A DNA stretch of 64,000 nt from the NCBI RefSeq assembly GCF_001447195.1, contig NZ_LFRI01000341.1, positions 248,001-312,000 of the forward strand, read 5' to 3'. This document shows, one piece after another, positions 29,739 to 38,660 of this stretch. This DNA comes from Aquabacterium parvum. Lineage in GTDB: Bacteria > Pseudomonadota > Gammaproteobacteria > Burkholderiales > Burkholderiaceae_C. Numbering within the stretch: position 1 is the first letter of the stretch; each line of letters starts with the position of its first letter. A program made the position numbers and the translations under genes. The notes under the pieces are model-generated. The model saw only the letters and a program-made list of their open reading frames with translations. It did no database searches and was not told the origin of the DNA.

Positions 29739-32585
29739 ATGACCGAACTCGCCAAATCCTTCGAACCCGGCCCCATCGAGGCCCAGCACGGCCCCCTGTG
29801 GGAGCAACGCGGCCTGTACAAGCCCACCCTCGACGCGGCCAAGCCCTCGTTCTGCATCCAGCTGCCCCCGCCCAACGTGACGGGCACGCTGCACATGGGC
29901 CACGCCTTCAACCAGACCATCATGGACTCGTTGACGCGCTACCACCGCATGCTGGGCCACAACACGCTGTGGATTCCAGGCACCGACCACGCCGGCATCG
30001 CCACGCAGATCGTGGTGGAACGCCAGCTGCAGGAAAAAGGCCAGTCGCGCCATGACCTCGGCCGTGAAGCCTTCGTCGCCAAGGTCTGGGAGTGGAAAGA
30101 AAAGTCCGGCTCCACCATCACCCAGCAGATGCGCCGCATGGGCGACTCGGTGAGCTGGGAACACGAGTATTTCACCATGGACGACAAGCTCTCCAAGGTC
30201 GTGGTGGAGACCTTCGTTCGCCTGCACGAAGAAGGCCTGATCTACCGCGGCAAGCGCCTGGTGAGCTGGGACCCGATCCTCAAGTCCGCCGTCTCTGACC
30301 TGGAAGTCGAGAGCGAGGAAGAAGACGGCTCGATGTGGCACATCCGTTACCCCGTCGAGGGTTCGGACGCCAGCCTGGTCGTGGCCACCACCCGCCCCGA
30401 AACCCTGCTGGGCGACACGGCAGTCATGGTGCACCCCGAAGACGAGCGCTACACGGCGCTCATCGGCAAGCAGGTGCGCCTGCCGATCACCGGCCGCCTG
30501 GTGCCCGTGATCGCCGACGAGCACGTCGACAAAGAATTTGGCACTGGCGTCGTCAAGGTCACCCCGGCCCACGACACCAACGACTACCAGGTCGGCCTTC
30601 GCCACGGCCTGCCCATGTTGACCATCTTCGACCTCGAAGCCAAGGTCAGCGCCCACGAGGCCACCGACATCCCCGCCGAGTACGTCGGCCTGGACCGCTT
30701 CGTGGCCCGCAAGCAGATCGTCGCCAAACTCGAAGCCGACGGCCAGCTGGTCGAGGTCAAGAAGCACAAGCTGATGGTGCCGCGCTGCGCCCGCACCGGC
30801 CAGGTCATCGAGCCCATGCTGACCGACCAGTGGTTCGTGGCCATGACCAAGCCCGGCGCTGGCGGCAAAAGCATCGCCGAGCAAGCCATCGAAGCGGTGG
30901 ATTCGGGCGACGTCAAGTTCGTGCCCGAAAACTGGGTCAACACCTACAACCAGTGGATGAACAACATCCAGGACTGGTGCATCAGCCGCCAGCTGTGGTG
31001 GGGCCACCAGATCCCGGCCTGGTACGGCAGCAACGGCGAGATCTTCGTCGCCCGCTCCGAGGCCGATGCGCGCGCCAAGGCCAGCGCCGCCGGCTACACC
31101 GGTGAGCTGACCCGTGACCCCGACGTGCTCGACACCTGGTACTCGTCCGCGCTGGTGCCCTTCTCCACCCTCGGCTGGCCCGAGCAGACGAAGGAGCTCG
31201 ACCTCTTCCTGCCCTCGTCGGTGCTGGTCACCGGCTACGACATCATCTTCTTCTGGGTCGCCCGGATGATCATGATGACCAAGCACTTCACCGGCAAGGT
31301 GCCCTTCAAGCACGTCTACATCCACGGCCTGGTGCGCGACGCCCAAGGCAACAAAATGTCGAAGTCCGAAGGCAATGTGCTGGACCCGGTCGACCTGATC
31401 GACGGCATTGAGCTGGCCCCACTGCTCGACAAGCGCACCACCGGCCTGCGCAAGCCCGAGACCGCGCCCAAGGTGCGAAAGGCCACCGAGAAGGAGTTCC
31501 CCGAAGGCATCCCCGGCTACGGCGCCGACGCGCTGCGCTTCACCTTCGCCGCGCTGGCCAGCCTGGGCCGCGCCATCAACTTCGACTCCACGCGCTGCGA
31601 GGGCTACCGCAACTTCTGCAACAAGCTCTGGAACGCCACCAAGTTCGTGCTGATGAACACCGAAGGCCAGGACTGTGGCCTCAAGACGCACGAGCCTGGC
31701 GTGTGCGCCGCAGGTGGCTACCTTGACTTCAGCCCCGCTGACCGCTGGATCGTGTCCGAGCTGCAGCGCGTCGAAGCGGCGGTCGAACAAGGCTTCACCG
31801 ACTTCCGCCTCGACAACGTCGCCAACGCCATCTACCAGTTCGTCTGGGACGAGTACTGCGACTGGTACATCGAAATCGCCAAGGCCCAGCTCAACGCTGC
31901 CAAGGCCGAGGGCAACGAGGCCAAGCAGCGCGCCACCCGCCGCACCCTGATCCGCGTGCTCGAAACCGTGCTGCGCCTGCTGCACCCCATCACGCCCTTC
32001 ATCACCGAAGAGCTGTGGCAGGTGGTGGCACCGGTTGCCGGCCGCAAGCAGGCCGACAGCGACGAAACCCTGGTGACGGCAGCCTACCCCCGCGCCGATC
32101 TGGGCCGCGTCTGCACCGAGTCCGACGCCTGGGTCGCCAAGCTCAAGGCCATCGTGGGCACCACCCGCACCCTGCGCAGCGAGATGAACCTCTCGCCCGC
32201 CGAACGCATGCCCCTGCTGACCACGGGCGACGCCGAGTTCATCCGCCAGGCCGCACCCATCATCCAGGCCCTGGGCAAGCTCAGCGAGGTGCAGGTGCTC
32301 GACGAAGCGGCGTTTGCCGCCGCCACGCAAATGGCCCCGGTGGCCGTGCACGGCGAGGCCCGCCTGGCCCTGCACGTCGAGATCGACGTCGAGGCAGAAA
32401 AGGCCCGCCTGAGCAAGGAGATCACCCGCCTGCAAGGCGAGATCACCAAGGCCCAAGGCAAGCTGGGCAACGAAAGCTTCGTGGCCCGCGCGCCCGCAGC
32501 CGTGGTCGAGCAGGAAAAGCAACGCGTGGCCGACTTCAGCGCGACGGTGGAGCGCCTGCAAGGGCAACTGGTCCGACTGGGCTGA
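29739..32585 (+). CDS. valS: valyl-tRNA synthetase
   Basis: Class I aminoacyl-tRNA synthetase of 948 residues charging tRNA-Val. [15 protein letters not shown] gives the HIGH signature (52-55) and NKMSKSEGN the KMSKS loop (539-543). The CP1 editing domain lies between, and the C-terminus is the coiled-coil arm ([20 protein letters not shown]). The start before [14 protein letters not shown] agrees with the family; an upstream in-frame extension is not conserved in character. It stands alone and converges with aroK. Confidence 0.97.
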   Translation: MTELAKSFEPGPIEAQHGPLWEQRGLYKPTLDAAKPSFCIQLPPPNVTGTLHMGHAFNQTIMDSLTRYHRMLGHNTLWIPGTDHAGIATQIVVERQLQEKGQSRHDLGREAFVAKVWEWKEKSGSTITQQMRRMGDSVSWEHEYFTMDDKLSKVVVETFVRLHEEGLIYRGKRLVSWDPILKSAVSDLEVESEEEDGSMWHIRYPVEGSDASLVVATTRPETLLGDTAVMVHPEDERYTALIGKQVRLPITGRLVPVIADEHVDKEFGTGVVKVTPAHDTNDYQVGLRHGLPMLTIFDLEAKVSAHEATDIPAEYVGLDRFVARKQIVAKLEADGQLVEVKKHKLMVPRCARTGQVIEPMLTDQWFVAMTKPGAGGKSIAEQAIEAVDSGDVKFVPENWVNTYNQWMNNIQDWCISRQLWWGHQIPAWYGSNGEIFVARSEADARAKASAAGYTGELTRDPDVLDTWYSSALVPFSTLGWPEQTKELDLFLPSSVLVTGYDIIFFWVARMIMMTKHFTGKVPFKHVYIHGLVRDAQGNKMSKSEGNVLDPVDLIDGIELAPLLDKRTTGLRKPETAPKVRKATEKEFPEGIPGYGADALRFTFAALASLGRAINFDSTRCEGYRNFCNKLWNATKFVLMNTEGQDCGLKTHEPGVCAAGGYLDFSPADRWIVSELQRVEAAVEQGFTDFRLDNVANAIYQFVWDEYCDWYIEIAKAQLNAAKAEGNEAKQRATRRTLIRVLETVLRLLHPITPFITEELWQVVAPVAGRKQADSDETLVTAAYPRADLGRVCTESDAWVAKLKAIVGTTRTLRSEMNLSPAERMPLLTTGDAEFIRQAAPIIQALGKLSEVQVLDEAAFAAATQMAPVAVHGEARLALHVEIDVEAEKARLSKEITRLQGEITKAQGKLGNESFVARAPAAVVEQEKQRVADFSATVERLQGQLVRLG

Positions 32586-32630
32586 TTCCGGGGCTTGGGG
32601 CGGCAGGCCCCATGCCTGAGCGAACAAACG

Positions 32631-32659
32631 AAAAGGCCGAACAACTGTTCGGCCTTTTT
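32631..32659. terminator. bidirectional terminator between valS and aroK
   Basis: AAAAGGCCGAAC, loop AACT, GTTCGGCCTTTTT: a 12-base-pair stem with a T-run on the plus strand and an A-run that gives a T-run on the minus strand. It lies between convergent genes and can serve both. Confidence 0.9.
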
Positions 32660-32684
32660 CATGGGTGTTCGCCGTGGCGGCGCA

Positions 32685-33254
32685 TCACACCGATGGCGAC
32701 GGCTCCGCGGGCGGCACCGTCAGCGCAGGCAACAGCCCCGCGAGTTCAAGCTGCATCATGATCATGTTGACCAAAGTCGCCACCGACGGCCGCCCTGTGT
32801 CCACGCGGTAATGCGCCACCTCCTCGTACAGGGGGTGACGCTGTGCGTGGAGTTCCCTCAGCTTGGCCAGCGGATCGGCAACCTGCAAAAGCGGGCGCTG
32901 GGTGTCGTGCCGCAGGCGCTTGAACAATTCTTCGGGTGTCGATCGCAGGTAAATGACCGTGGCGCCTTCGTGCAGGCGCTTGCGATTGGCTGGGCGCAGC
33001 ACCGCGCCACCGCCCGTGGCCAGGATCAAGGGCCCTTGCTGCGGCGACGTCAGCTCTTCAATGACCTGCTCTTCGAGGTCACGAAACGGCTGCTCTCCGT
33101 GTTGCTCAAAATACGAACGGATCGGCATGCCGATCCGCTCTTCGAGCACCGCGTCCGCGTCCAGGAAGCGAGCCCCCAGTCGCCGGGCCAACTGCCGCCC
33201 GACCGTGGACTTGCCCCCTCCGGGCAAGCCCACCAAAGCCACCACCGACGACAT
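32685..33254 (-). CDS. aroK: shikimate kinase
   Basis: Phosphorylates shikimate at the 3-hydroxyl in aromatic amino-acid synthesis; cytoplasmic P-loop kinase of 189 residues. VALVGLPGGGKSTVGRQLA holds the Walker A, DADAVLEERIGMPI the shikimate-binding Asp region and ATGGGAVLRPANR the second substrate motif. Its ATG overlaps the pilQ stop (TGATG), so it is the last gene of the pilMNOPQ-aroK operon. In many proteobacteria aroB follows; here the operon ends against valS. Confidence 0.95.
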   Translation of the reverse strand: MSSVVALVGLPGGGKSTVGRQLARRLGARFLDADAVLEERIGMPIRSYFEQHGEQPFRDLEEQVIEELTSPQQGPLILATGGGAVLRPANRKRLHEGATVIYLRSTPEELFKRLRHDTQRPLLQVADPLAKLRELHAQRHPLYEEVAHYRVDTGRPSVATLVNMIMMQLELAGLLPALTVPPAEPSPSV

Positions 33255-35443
33255 CAGCGCAATGCCGTGCGGTCGGACACCACCTTGGGCGTCAGGAAAA
33301 TCAGCAGTTCGCGGCGCTGGGTGCTGCGCGAGCTGTTGCGGAACAAAGCGCCGAGGTAGGGGATGTCGCCCAGCAGCGGCACGCGCTGTTCGGCATTGCT
33401 CTCGGTCTGCTGGAAGATGCCGCCAATGACCACGGTGCCGCCGTTCTCGACCAGCACCTGCGTCTGCACGTGCTTGGTGTCGATGGCGAAGCCGGCCGTG
33501 GTGATCTGGCCCACGCTGTCCTTGTTGACGTCGACGTCCAGGATCACGCTGCCTTCAGGCGTGATCTGCGGCGTGACTTCCAGCTTCAGGTTGGCCTTGC
33601 GGAAGGTGATGGCGGTGGCGCCGCTGGACGTCGCCGTCTGGTAGGGCAGCTCGGTGCCCTGCTCGATCAGCGCCTTGACCTGGTCGGCCGTGATGACACG
33701 CGGGCTCGAGACGATCTTGCCGCGACCATCGGCTTCCAGGGCCGAGATTTCCAGGTTCAGCGCGTGGTTCACGCTGGAGGTGAACAAGGACACACCGACC
33801 GATGCGGCGTTGAAGCCGTTGATGCCGGCGCCCGGCAAGTTCACGAAGTAGCTGTTGGCCACGCTGGCGGCCGAGCCAGACAGGGTCTGACCGGTTTCGG
33901 CCACCACGCCGGAGTAGTTGCCGGAGACGCCCACGTTCAGGTTGCCAGACGAAGCGACCGCTCCGCTGTTCTTGGTGCCCAGGCGAACACCCAGGTTGCG
34001 GCTGAACGAGTCATCGGCCTCGACAATGCGAGCTTCGATCAACACTTGGCGAACCGGCACGTCGATCTTGGTGATCAGGGCCTGGATTTCTTCCAGCTTG
34101 GACGGGATGTCGTTGACGAACAGCTGGTTGGTGCGCGATTCAGAGATCACGCTGCCGCGCGGCGACAGGATCCGGCCGTTGCCCTGCCCGCTGCCGCCGC
34201 CCGAACCACCCGCACTGCGACCAGCCAGGCCCTTGGCAATGTCCTCGGCCTTGGCGTAGTTCAGCTGGAAGGACTGCGTGCGAAGCGGCTCAAGCGCCGC
34301 CACCTGGGCCTTGGCTTCCAGGTCGATCTTTTCCTTGGCGTTGATCTCGTCCTTGGGCGCGATCCACAGCACGTTGCCGGACTTGCGAACGCCCAGCCCC
34401 TTGGACTGCAGGATGATGTCCAGGGCCTGATCCCAGGGCACGTCCTTGAGACGCAGGGTCACGTTACCCGTGACGGTGTCAGACGTCACAACGTTGAAGT
34501 TCGTGAAGTCGGCGATCACCTGCAGCAGCGCACGCACTTCGATGTTCTGGAAGTTCAGCGACAGCTTCTCACCCGAGTAGCCCGGGCCCTTGGTCAGCTT
34601 GTTGGGGTCGACCTTGCGCGCACGCACTTCCAGCACGAACTGGTTGTCACTCTGGTAGGCAGAGTGTTCCCAGTCACCCGTGGGGTCGACGGTGAGCTTG
34701 ACGCGGTCGCCGCTTTGCGAAGCCGTGACCTTCTGCACCGGGGTGCCGAAATCGCCCACGTCGAAGCGCTTGCGCAGCCGCTCGGGCAGCGTGGCCCGCA
34801 CGAACTCGACCACCAGGGACGGGCCCTGCTGGCGGATGTCCACGCCCACCTGGTTGTTGGGCAGCTCGACGATCACGCGACCCGCACCGTCCTGCCCTCG
34901 ACGGAAATCGACTTCCTTGAGGGCCAGCGGGGTGGCGTTCTTGTTCTCGGCGAAATGCACCGGCTCGGCGTTCGCAGCGCCTGCCTTGACCTGAGCCTGG
35001 GCGGGCTGCGCGGTCTGGGCCGGAGCCGGGGCAGCACCGACGGCCGGATCCAGGATCAGCAACAGGGACTTGCCCTGCAACTGCGCCCGGTAGGTGGTCG
35101 CCTGGCGCAGGTTGAGCACCACGCGACTGCGGTCGCCGGCGTTGGCCACGTTGACCGTGCGCAGGTTGCCGTTGTTGATCTCGACCACGTTGCGCGCCAG
35201 GGCGTTGGTCACACCAGGCAGGTCAATGGCGATGCGCGGAGGCGCCTGCACCACGAAGCCGGCCGGCAGCGTGGCAAGGGGCTCGGACAGGTCGATTCTC
35301 ACGACCTCCGTGCCCGCCTGCTGCGTGCTGGTGATGGCCTGAATGGCCGCAGCCGCCAGGGTCAGGGGCGACACCAGTGCCAGGGCAACCCCAGCCATCG
35401 CAAGACGCCACGTTTTCATCGATGCATTCTCCAGCTTCATCAT
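33254..35443 (-). CDS. pilQ: PilQ, type IV pilus secretin
   Basis: Outer-membrane channel for the pilus fibre, about 729 residues. A signal peptide (MKTWRLAMAGVALALVSPLT) is followed by two AMIN peptidoglycan-binding regions, an N-domain region with a Gly/Ser-rich stretch (RSAGGSGGGSGQGNGR) and the C-terminal secretin gate (KIVSSPRVITADQVKALIEQ, VTPQITPEGSVILDVDV). I placed the start at 35443, overlapping the pilP stop (TGATG); ATG 35419, which directly precedes the signal peptide and has GGAG upstream, is an equally good alternative. Co-transcribed with pilMNOP and aroK. Confidence 0.95.
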   Translation of the reverse strand: MMKLENASMKTWRLAMAGVALALVSPLTLAAAAIQAITSTQQAGTEVVRIDLSEPLATLPAGFVVQAPPRIAIDLPGVTNALARNVVEINNGNLRTVNVANAGDRSRVVLNLRQATTYRAQLQGKSLLLILDPAVGAAPAPAQTAQPAQAQVKAGAANAEPVHFAENKNATPLALKEVDFRRGQDGAGRVIVELPNNQVGVDIRQQGPSLVVEFVRATLPERLRKRFDVGDFGTPVQKVTASQSGDRVKLTVDPTGDWEHSAYQSDNQFVLEVRARKVDPNKLTKGPGYSGEKLSLNFQNIEVRALLQVIADFTNFNVVTSDTVTGNVTLRLKDVPWDQALDIILQSKGLGVRKSGNVLWIAPKDEINAKEKIDLEAKAQVAALEPLRTQSFQLNYAKAEDIAKGLAGRSAGGSGGGSGQGNGRILSPRGSVISESRTNQLFVNDIPSKLEEIQALITKIDVPVRQVLIEARIVEADDSFSRNLGVRLGTKNSGAVASSGNLNVGVSGNYSGVVAETGQTLSGSAASVANSYFVNLPGAGINGFNAASVGVSLFTSSVNHALNLEISALEADGRGKIVSSPRVITADQVKALIEQGTELPYQTATSSGATAITFRKANLKLEVTPQITPEGSVILDVDVNKDSVGQITTAGFAIDTKHVQTQVLVENGGTVVIGGIFQQTESNAEQRVPLLGDIPYLGALFRNSSRSTQRRELLIFLTPKVVSDRTALR

Positions 35444-35997
35444 CACTTGCCACCCTCTTGCAACTGCAGGGTGGTCGGCCGCTCGATCCACTCGCCAGCG
35501 GCATCCTGCACGATCTCACGCAGTGAGATCTCGGTTTCGGTGATCTTCAGGATCTTTCCGTAGTTCTGACCCAGGTAGTCGCCTGCCTTGACCTGATAGA
35601 GCAGGTTGTCGACCCTGAGCAGGGCATATGGCCGCCCTTGCTTCTGGACACTGCCCACCATGGACATGCTGTCCAGCGGGTAGGCCTCCAGGGGCTCCTT
35701 GCGGCGGTTGAGCTCGGCCGCCACCGCAGAGTTCGGCTGGCGAGCTTCCTGCCTGAGGGCGCCCGTCAGCTTCTGGGTGCTGAAAGGCTCGACGCCATCC
35801 AAGCCGGCGTAGGTTTCCGGGTTGAACTTCTGAGGCGGCGACAGCGGCTGCACATTGGGCTTGACGTGCTGACGCTCCTGGTCCATCCAGGCCTGCAGCT
35901 CATCTTGCTCACCGCCGCAGGCGCTCAGCATCAGCGGCAGCACCAGGGCCAGACAGGCCAGGCGCGTTGCCTTCACGTTCTTCAAGGGCGCGTTCAT
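35443..35997 (-). CDS. pilP: PilP, inner-membrane lipoprotein of the pilus alignment complex
   Basis: Links the PilNO periplasmic complex to the PilQ secretin. The 184-residue protein has a lipoprotein signal with lipobox LSAC (Cys27), a disordered Pro/Gln-rich middle (KPNVQPLSPPQKFNPETY) and a C-terminal beta domain (YALLRVDNLLYQVKAGDYLG) that contacts the secretin. Its ATG overlaps the pilO stop by four bases. Confidence 0.94.
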   Translation of the reverse strand: MNAPLKNVKATRLACLALVLPLMLSACGGEQDELQAWMDQERQHVKPNVQPLSPPQKFNPETYAGLDGVEPFSTQKLTGALRQEARQPNSAVAAELNRRKEPLEAYPLDSMSMVGSVQKQGRPYALLRVDNLLYQVKAGDYLGQNYGKILKITETEISLREIVQDAAGEWIERPTTLQLQEGGK

Positions 35998-36692
35998 TTC
36001 TTGCCCCCTTTCTTGCCTTTGCCAGCCTTGTTCTTTTCGGCGCGCATGGCGTCGAGCTCGGCCTGGTCAAGGTAACGGTAGGTGCGTGCAGTGGCTTCCA
36101 GCGCCAGGTTGCCTTGCCCGGCATCCTTGCCCACGTTGGTGATCACCAGGTTGTGCAAGGTCACGATGCGCGACAGGTTGGCGATGTCTGCGGTGAAGGC
36201 GCCGACGTCGTGATAGCGACCCGTCACGCGGATCGAAATCGGCAGCTCGGCGTAATAGTCCTTGACAACGACCTGACCCGGGCGGAACAGCTCGAAATCC
36301 AGGCCACGACCCAGGCCAGCCTGGTTGATGTCGGACAGCAGCGCGTCCATCTCGGCTTTGCCGGGCAGTTGTTTTTCGAGCTGCTTGACGTACTCATCGA
36401 CCTGGATGAGCTGCTTGCGCAACTCGGCCAGGTTGACCGCCTGAGCCACCTTGTCGCGAAACTCCTGCTTGAGCTGCGGCTCCTTGTTGCGCTCGGCTTC
36501 GAGCTCGTCGCGCTGGCCGGAGAGCAAGGCAACCCAGCCCACGCCAAAAATCAGGATGGCAGCGAAGACGAAGCTTGCCAGCTTGGGCAGCAAGGGCCAC
36601 TGCCCCGGCTCGTTGGGATTGAGCCCGCTGAACTGGCTCTGGGCCTGTTCAAAGAGGGCGTTGACGTCGATGTTCATGTTGGTTTTGGCCAC
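35994..36692 (-). CDS. pilO: PilO, pilus alignment complex protein
   Basis: Bitopic inner-membrane protein of about 232 residues that pairs with PilN. One membrane segment (LASFVFAAILIFGVGWVALL) is followed by a coiled coil (LRKQLIQVDEYVKQLEKQLP) and a ferredoxin-like periplasmic domain. A GTG at 36692 is preferred: the pilN stop is embedded in TGAGGAG, which supplies a ribosome binding site 6 bases upstream. The C-terminal tail is Lys/Gly-rich. Confidence 0.92.
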   Translation of the reverse strand: MAKTNMNIDVNALFEQAQSQFSGLNPNEPGQWPLLPKLASFVFAAILIFGVGWVALLSGQRDELEAERNKEPQLKQEFRDKVAQAVNLAELRKQLIQVDEYVKQLEKQLPGKAEMDALLSDINQAGLGRGLDFELFRPGQVVVKDYYAELPISIRVTGRYHDVGAFTADIANLSRIVTLHNLVITNVGKDAGQGNLALEATARTYRYLDQAELDAMRAEKNKAGKGKKGGKK

Positions 36693-36702
36693 CTGCGACT
36701 CC

Positions 36703-37344
36703 TCAGGACTGACCGGCAGGTTTGGCCGCAGGCTTGCCTGCGCCACGCGGACGGGATGCGCTCTCGGCGCTCTCTTCGGAGGCAGGCTGCTTCAAAGAGA
36801 CCCGCATGGTGAACTCGAACAGGCGCTTGGCCGCACGGGCATCCTTCGAGGCCTGGTTCGACACCTTGATTTCGACGAGCTCGGGGCGCTCCAGCCAGGT
36901 CGAGCGACCGCCGGTGTTGCGCAGGAACTCGGAGACGCGCTCGTTGGTCTGCGCCATGCCGGTCACCTGCACGGTGCGGCCGTTCTGGCGAATGGACGTC
37001 AGGTAAATGCCTTCGGGCGTCTGGGCCACCAGCTCGTTGAGCAGGTAGACCGGCATGTTGCGGCCGGTTTGCAGGTCTTCCACGGCGCGCTGGCGGGCCT
37101 TCAGGGATTCGATCTCGGCCTTGAGGGCCGACACGTCCTTGATTTCTTCGTCGAGCTTGGTGATGGCCGAGCGCAGGTACTGGTTGCGCTCCTGCTGGCC
37201 GGAGATCATCTGCACCTGAACGCCGTACGCCAGCGCCACGATCGAGGCACCAGCGGCCAGGGACAGCCCGAGGCCAGCGAAGAAGGCCTGCTTGCGCAGG
37301 CGGCGTTTTTCCTCGCGGTGAGGCAGGAGGTTGATCAAAATCAT
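36703..37344 (-). CDS. pilN: PilN, pilus alignment complex protein
   Basis: Bitopic inner-membrane partner of PilO, 213 residues. The cytoplasmic tail MILINLLPHREEKR is the conserved PilM-binding motif. A membrane segment (FFAGLGLSLAAGASIVALAY), a coiled coil and a periplasmic core domain follow, and the last 30 residues are Pro/Ala/Ser-rich. Its ATG overlaps the pilM stop, and pilO starts 10 bases past its own stop. Confidence 0.93.
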   Translation of the reverse strand: MILINLLPHREEKRRLRKQAFFAGLGLSLAAGASIVALAYGVQVQMISGQQERNQYLRSAITKLDEEIKDVSALKAEIESLKARQRAVEDLQTGRNMPVYLLNELVAQTPEGIYLTSIRQNGRTVQVTGMAQTNERVSEFLRNTGGRSTWLERPELVEIKVSNQASKDARAAKRLFEFTMRVSLKQPASEESAESASRPRGAGKPAAKPAGQS

Positions 37345-38420
37345 GCGAGGAACCTCCGCATGGCCAGGCCACAGGCGGTCAGGTAAGCGGGGGCCTCACG
37401 GCGCAGCTTGCTTTCACGCACGGCCGAACCGAGTTTCATGCCTTCGAAAGGGTTGACGACCATGGATGCGAAACCGGTCAGGTCGGTCACGCGCTCCTTC
37501 AGACCGGGCAAGGTGGCCGTGCCACCGGCCAGCATCACGTAGTGCACCTTGTGGTGCGGCGTGCTGGTGAAGAAGTACTGAAGTGCGCGACCGATTTCCT
37601 GCGACAGGCTGTCGACAAAGGGCGCCAGGATGGTGTTCTGGAAGTCTTCTGGCAGGTCACCCGAGAGCTTCTTGCCCTCGGCCTCTTCGAACGAGAAGCC
37701 GTACTGGCGCGAGATCAACTGGGTCAGCTGCGCGCCACCAAAGGCCTGATCGCGGTCGTAGAGCAACTCGTTGTCGCGCAGGACCTTCAGGCTGGTGTTC
37801 TCGGCGCCGATCTCGAACAGGGCGACCAGGGCATCACGCCCCTCGCCTGGCAGGGCCGAGACCAGTCGCTCCATGGCCAGGCGGGAAGCGTGCGACTCGA
37901 TGTCCAGGATCGCGGGCTTCAGGCCCGCAGCCTCAGCCAGGGCCTGGCGGTCCTGAACGCGGTCCTTGCGCGAAGCGGCAATCAGCACGTCCACATCACC
38001 AGCCGACGTGACGCTGGGGCCGATCACGCAGAAATCCAGGCTGACTTCGTCGAGCGAGAACGGGATGTACTGGTTGGCTTCGGCCTCGACCTGCAGTTCC
38101 ATCTCTTCTTCGCGCAGGCCTGCGGGCAGCATGATCTTCTTGGTGATCACGGCCGATTGCGGCATGGCCATGGCGACCTGCTTGGTCCGCGAGCCGCTCT
38201 TGGAGACCACCTTGCGGACCGCTTCCGCCACTTCGTCGAATTTCTCGATCTGCCCGTCGGCGATCCAGCCCTTTTCGAATGGTTCAGACGCGAACCGTTC
38301 CAGGACGTACTCGCCTGTGTTCGTCTGGCTCAGCTCGACCAGCTTCACGCCTGACGAGCTGATGTCCAGCCCGATCATTGGCGCGTGCTTGCGGCTCAAG
38401 AGCGTATCAAGAAAGCTCAC
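37341..38420 (-). CDS. pilM: PilM, actin-like cytoplasmic pilus protein
   Basis: Actin/FtsA-like ATPase fold of about 359 residues that binds the PilN tail and links the motor to the alignment complex. PMIGLDISSSGVKLVELSQT is the phosphate-1 region, and YVMLAGGTATLPGLKERV the adenosine motif. I chose GTG 38420 (VSFLDTLLSRKH), with a GGGGGA stretch just upstream; an ATG four codons earlier is possible. First gene of the pilMNOPQ-aroK operon, head-to-head with mrcA. Confidence 0.93.
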   Translation of the reverse strand: MSFLDTLLSRKHAPMIGLDISSSGVKLVELSQTNTGEYVLERFASEPFEKGWIADGQIEKFDEVAEAVRKVVSKSGSRTKQVAMAMPQSAVITKKIMLPAGLREEEMELQVEAEANQYIPFSLDEVSLDFCVIGPSVTSAGDVDVLIAASRKDRVQDRQALAEAAGLKPAILDIESHASRLAMERLVSALPGEGRDALVALFEIGAENTSLKVLRDNELLYDRDQAFGGAQLTQLISRQYGFSFEEAEGKKLSGDLPEDFQNTILAPFVDSLSQEIGRALQYFFTSTPHHKVHYVMLAGGTATLPGLKERVTDLTGFASMVVNPFEGMKLGSAVRESKLRREAPAYLTACGLAMRRFLA

Positions 38421-38453
38421 ACCGTCCCCCATGCGTCCACGGACGCTGGAAAG

Positions 38454-38482
38454 TTAATAAACCACTTCAATGCTATCAGCAA
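38454..38482 (-). promoter_or_regulatory. candidate promoter of the pilMNOPQ operon
   Basis: On the minus strand TTGCTG (38477-38482), 17-base spacer, TATTAA (38454-38459), about 34 bases from the pilM start. The surrounding 38.45-38.6 kb stretch is visibly more AT-rich than its flanks, as expected for a divergent promoter region. Confidence 0.55.
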
Positions 38483-38606
38483 AGGTTTTGTCACTGAACG
38501 CGTGGAAAGCAGGAGAAAACCCAGGCTCGTTGCGGTATGCACACGCCTTACAGACAGTTTCAAAATCAACAACTTGCCTAATATCGAGGGGAACGCGACA
38601 CGCCAG

Positions 38607-38635
38607 CTGAGCTGAGTGCCCAGGGTTTCTATAAT
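38607..38635 (+). promoter_or_regulatory. candidate mrcA promoter
   Basis: A consensus TATAAT at 38630-38635 with a weak CTGAGC box 17 bases upstream (38607-38612). Transcription would begin near 38642, leaving a leader of about 19 bases with no clear ribosome binding site. Confidence 0.55.
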
Positions 38636-38660
38636 TCGGCACCTCTTTGAGCACCTCCCC

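Noticed and set aside
29529..32627. A 1032-codon open frame antisense to valS
   Set aside because: Shadow of valS, low-complexity translation, and the plus strand carries the HIGH and KMSKS motifs.
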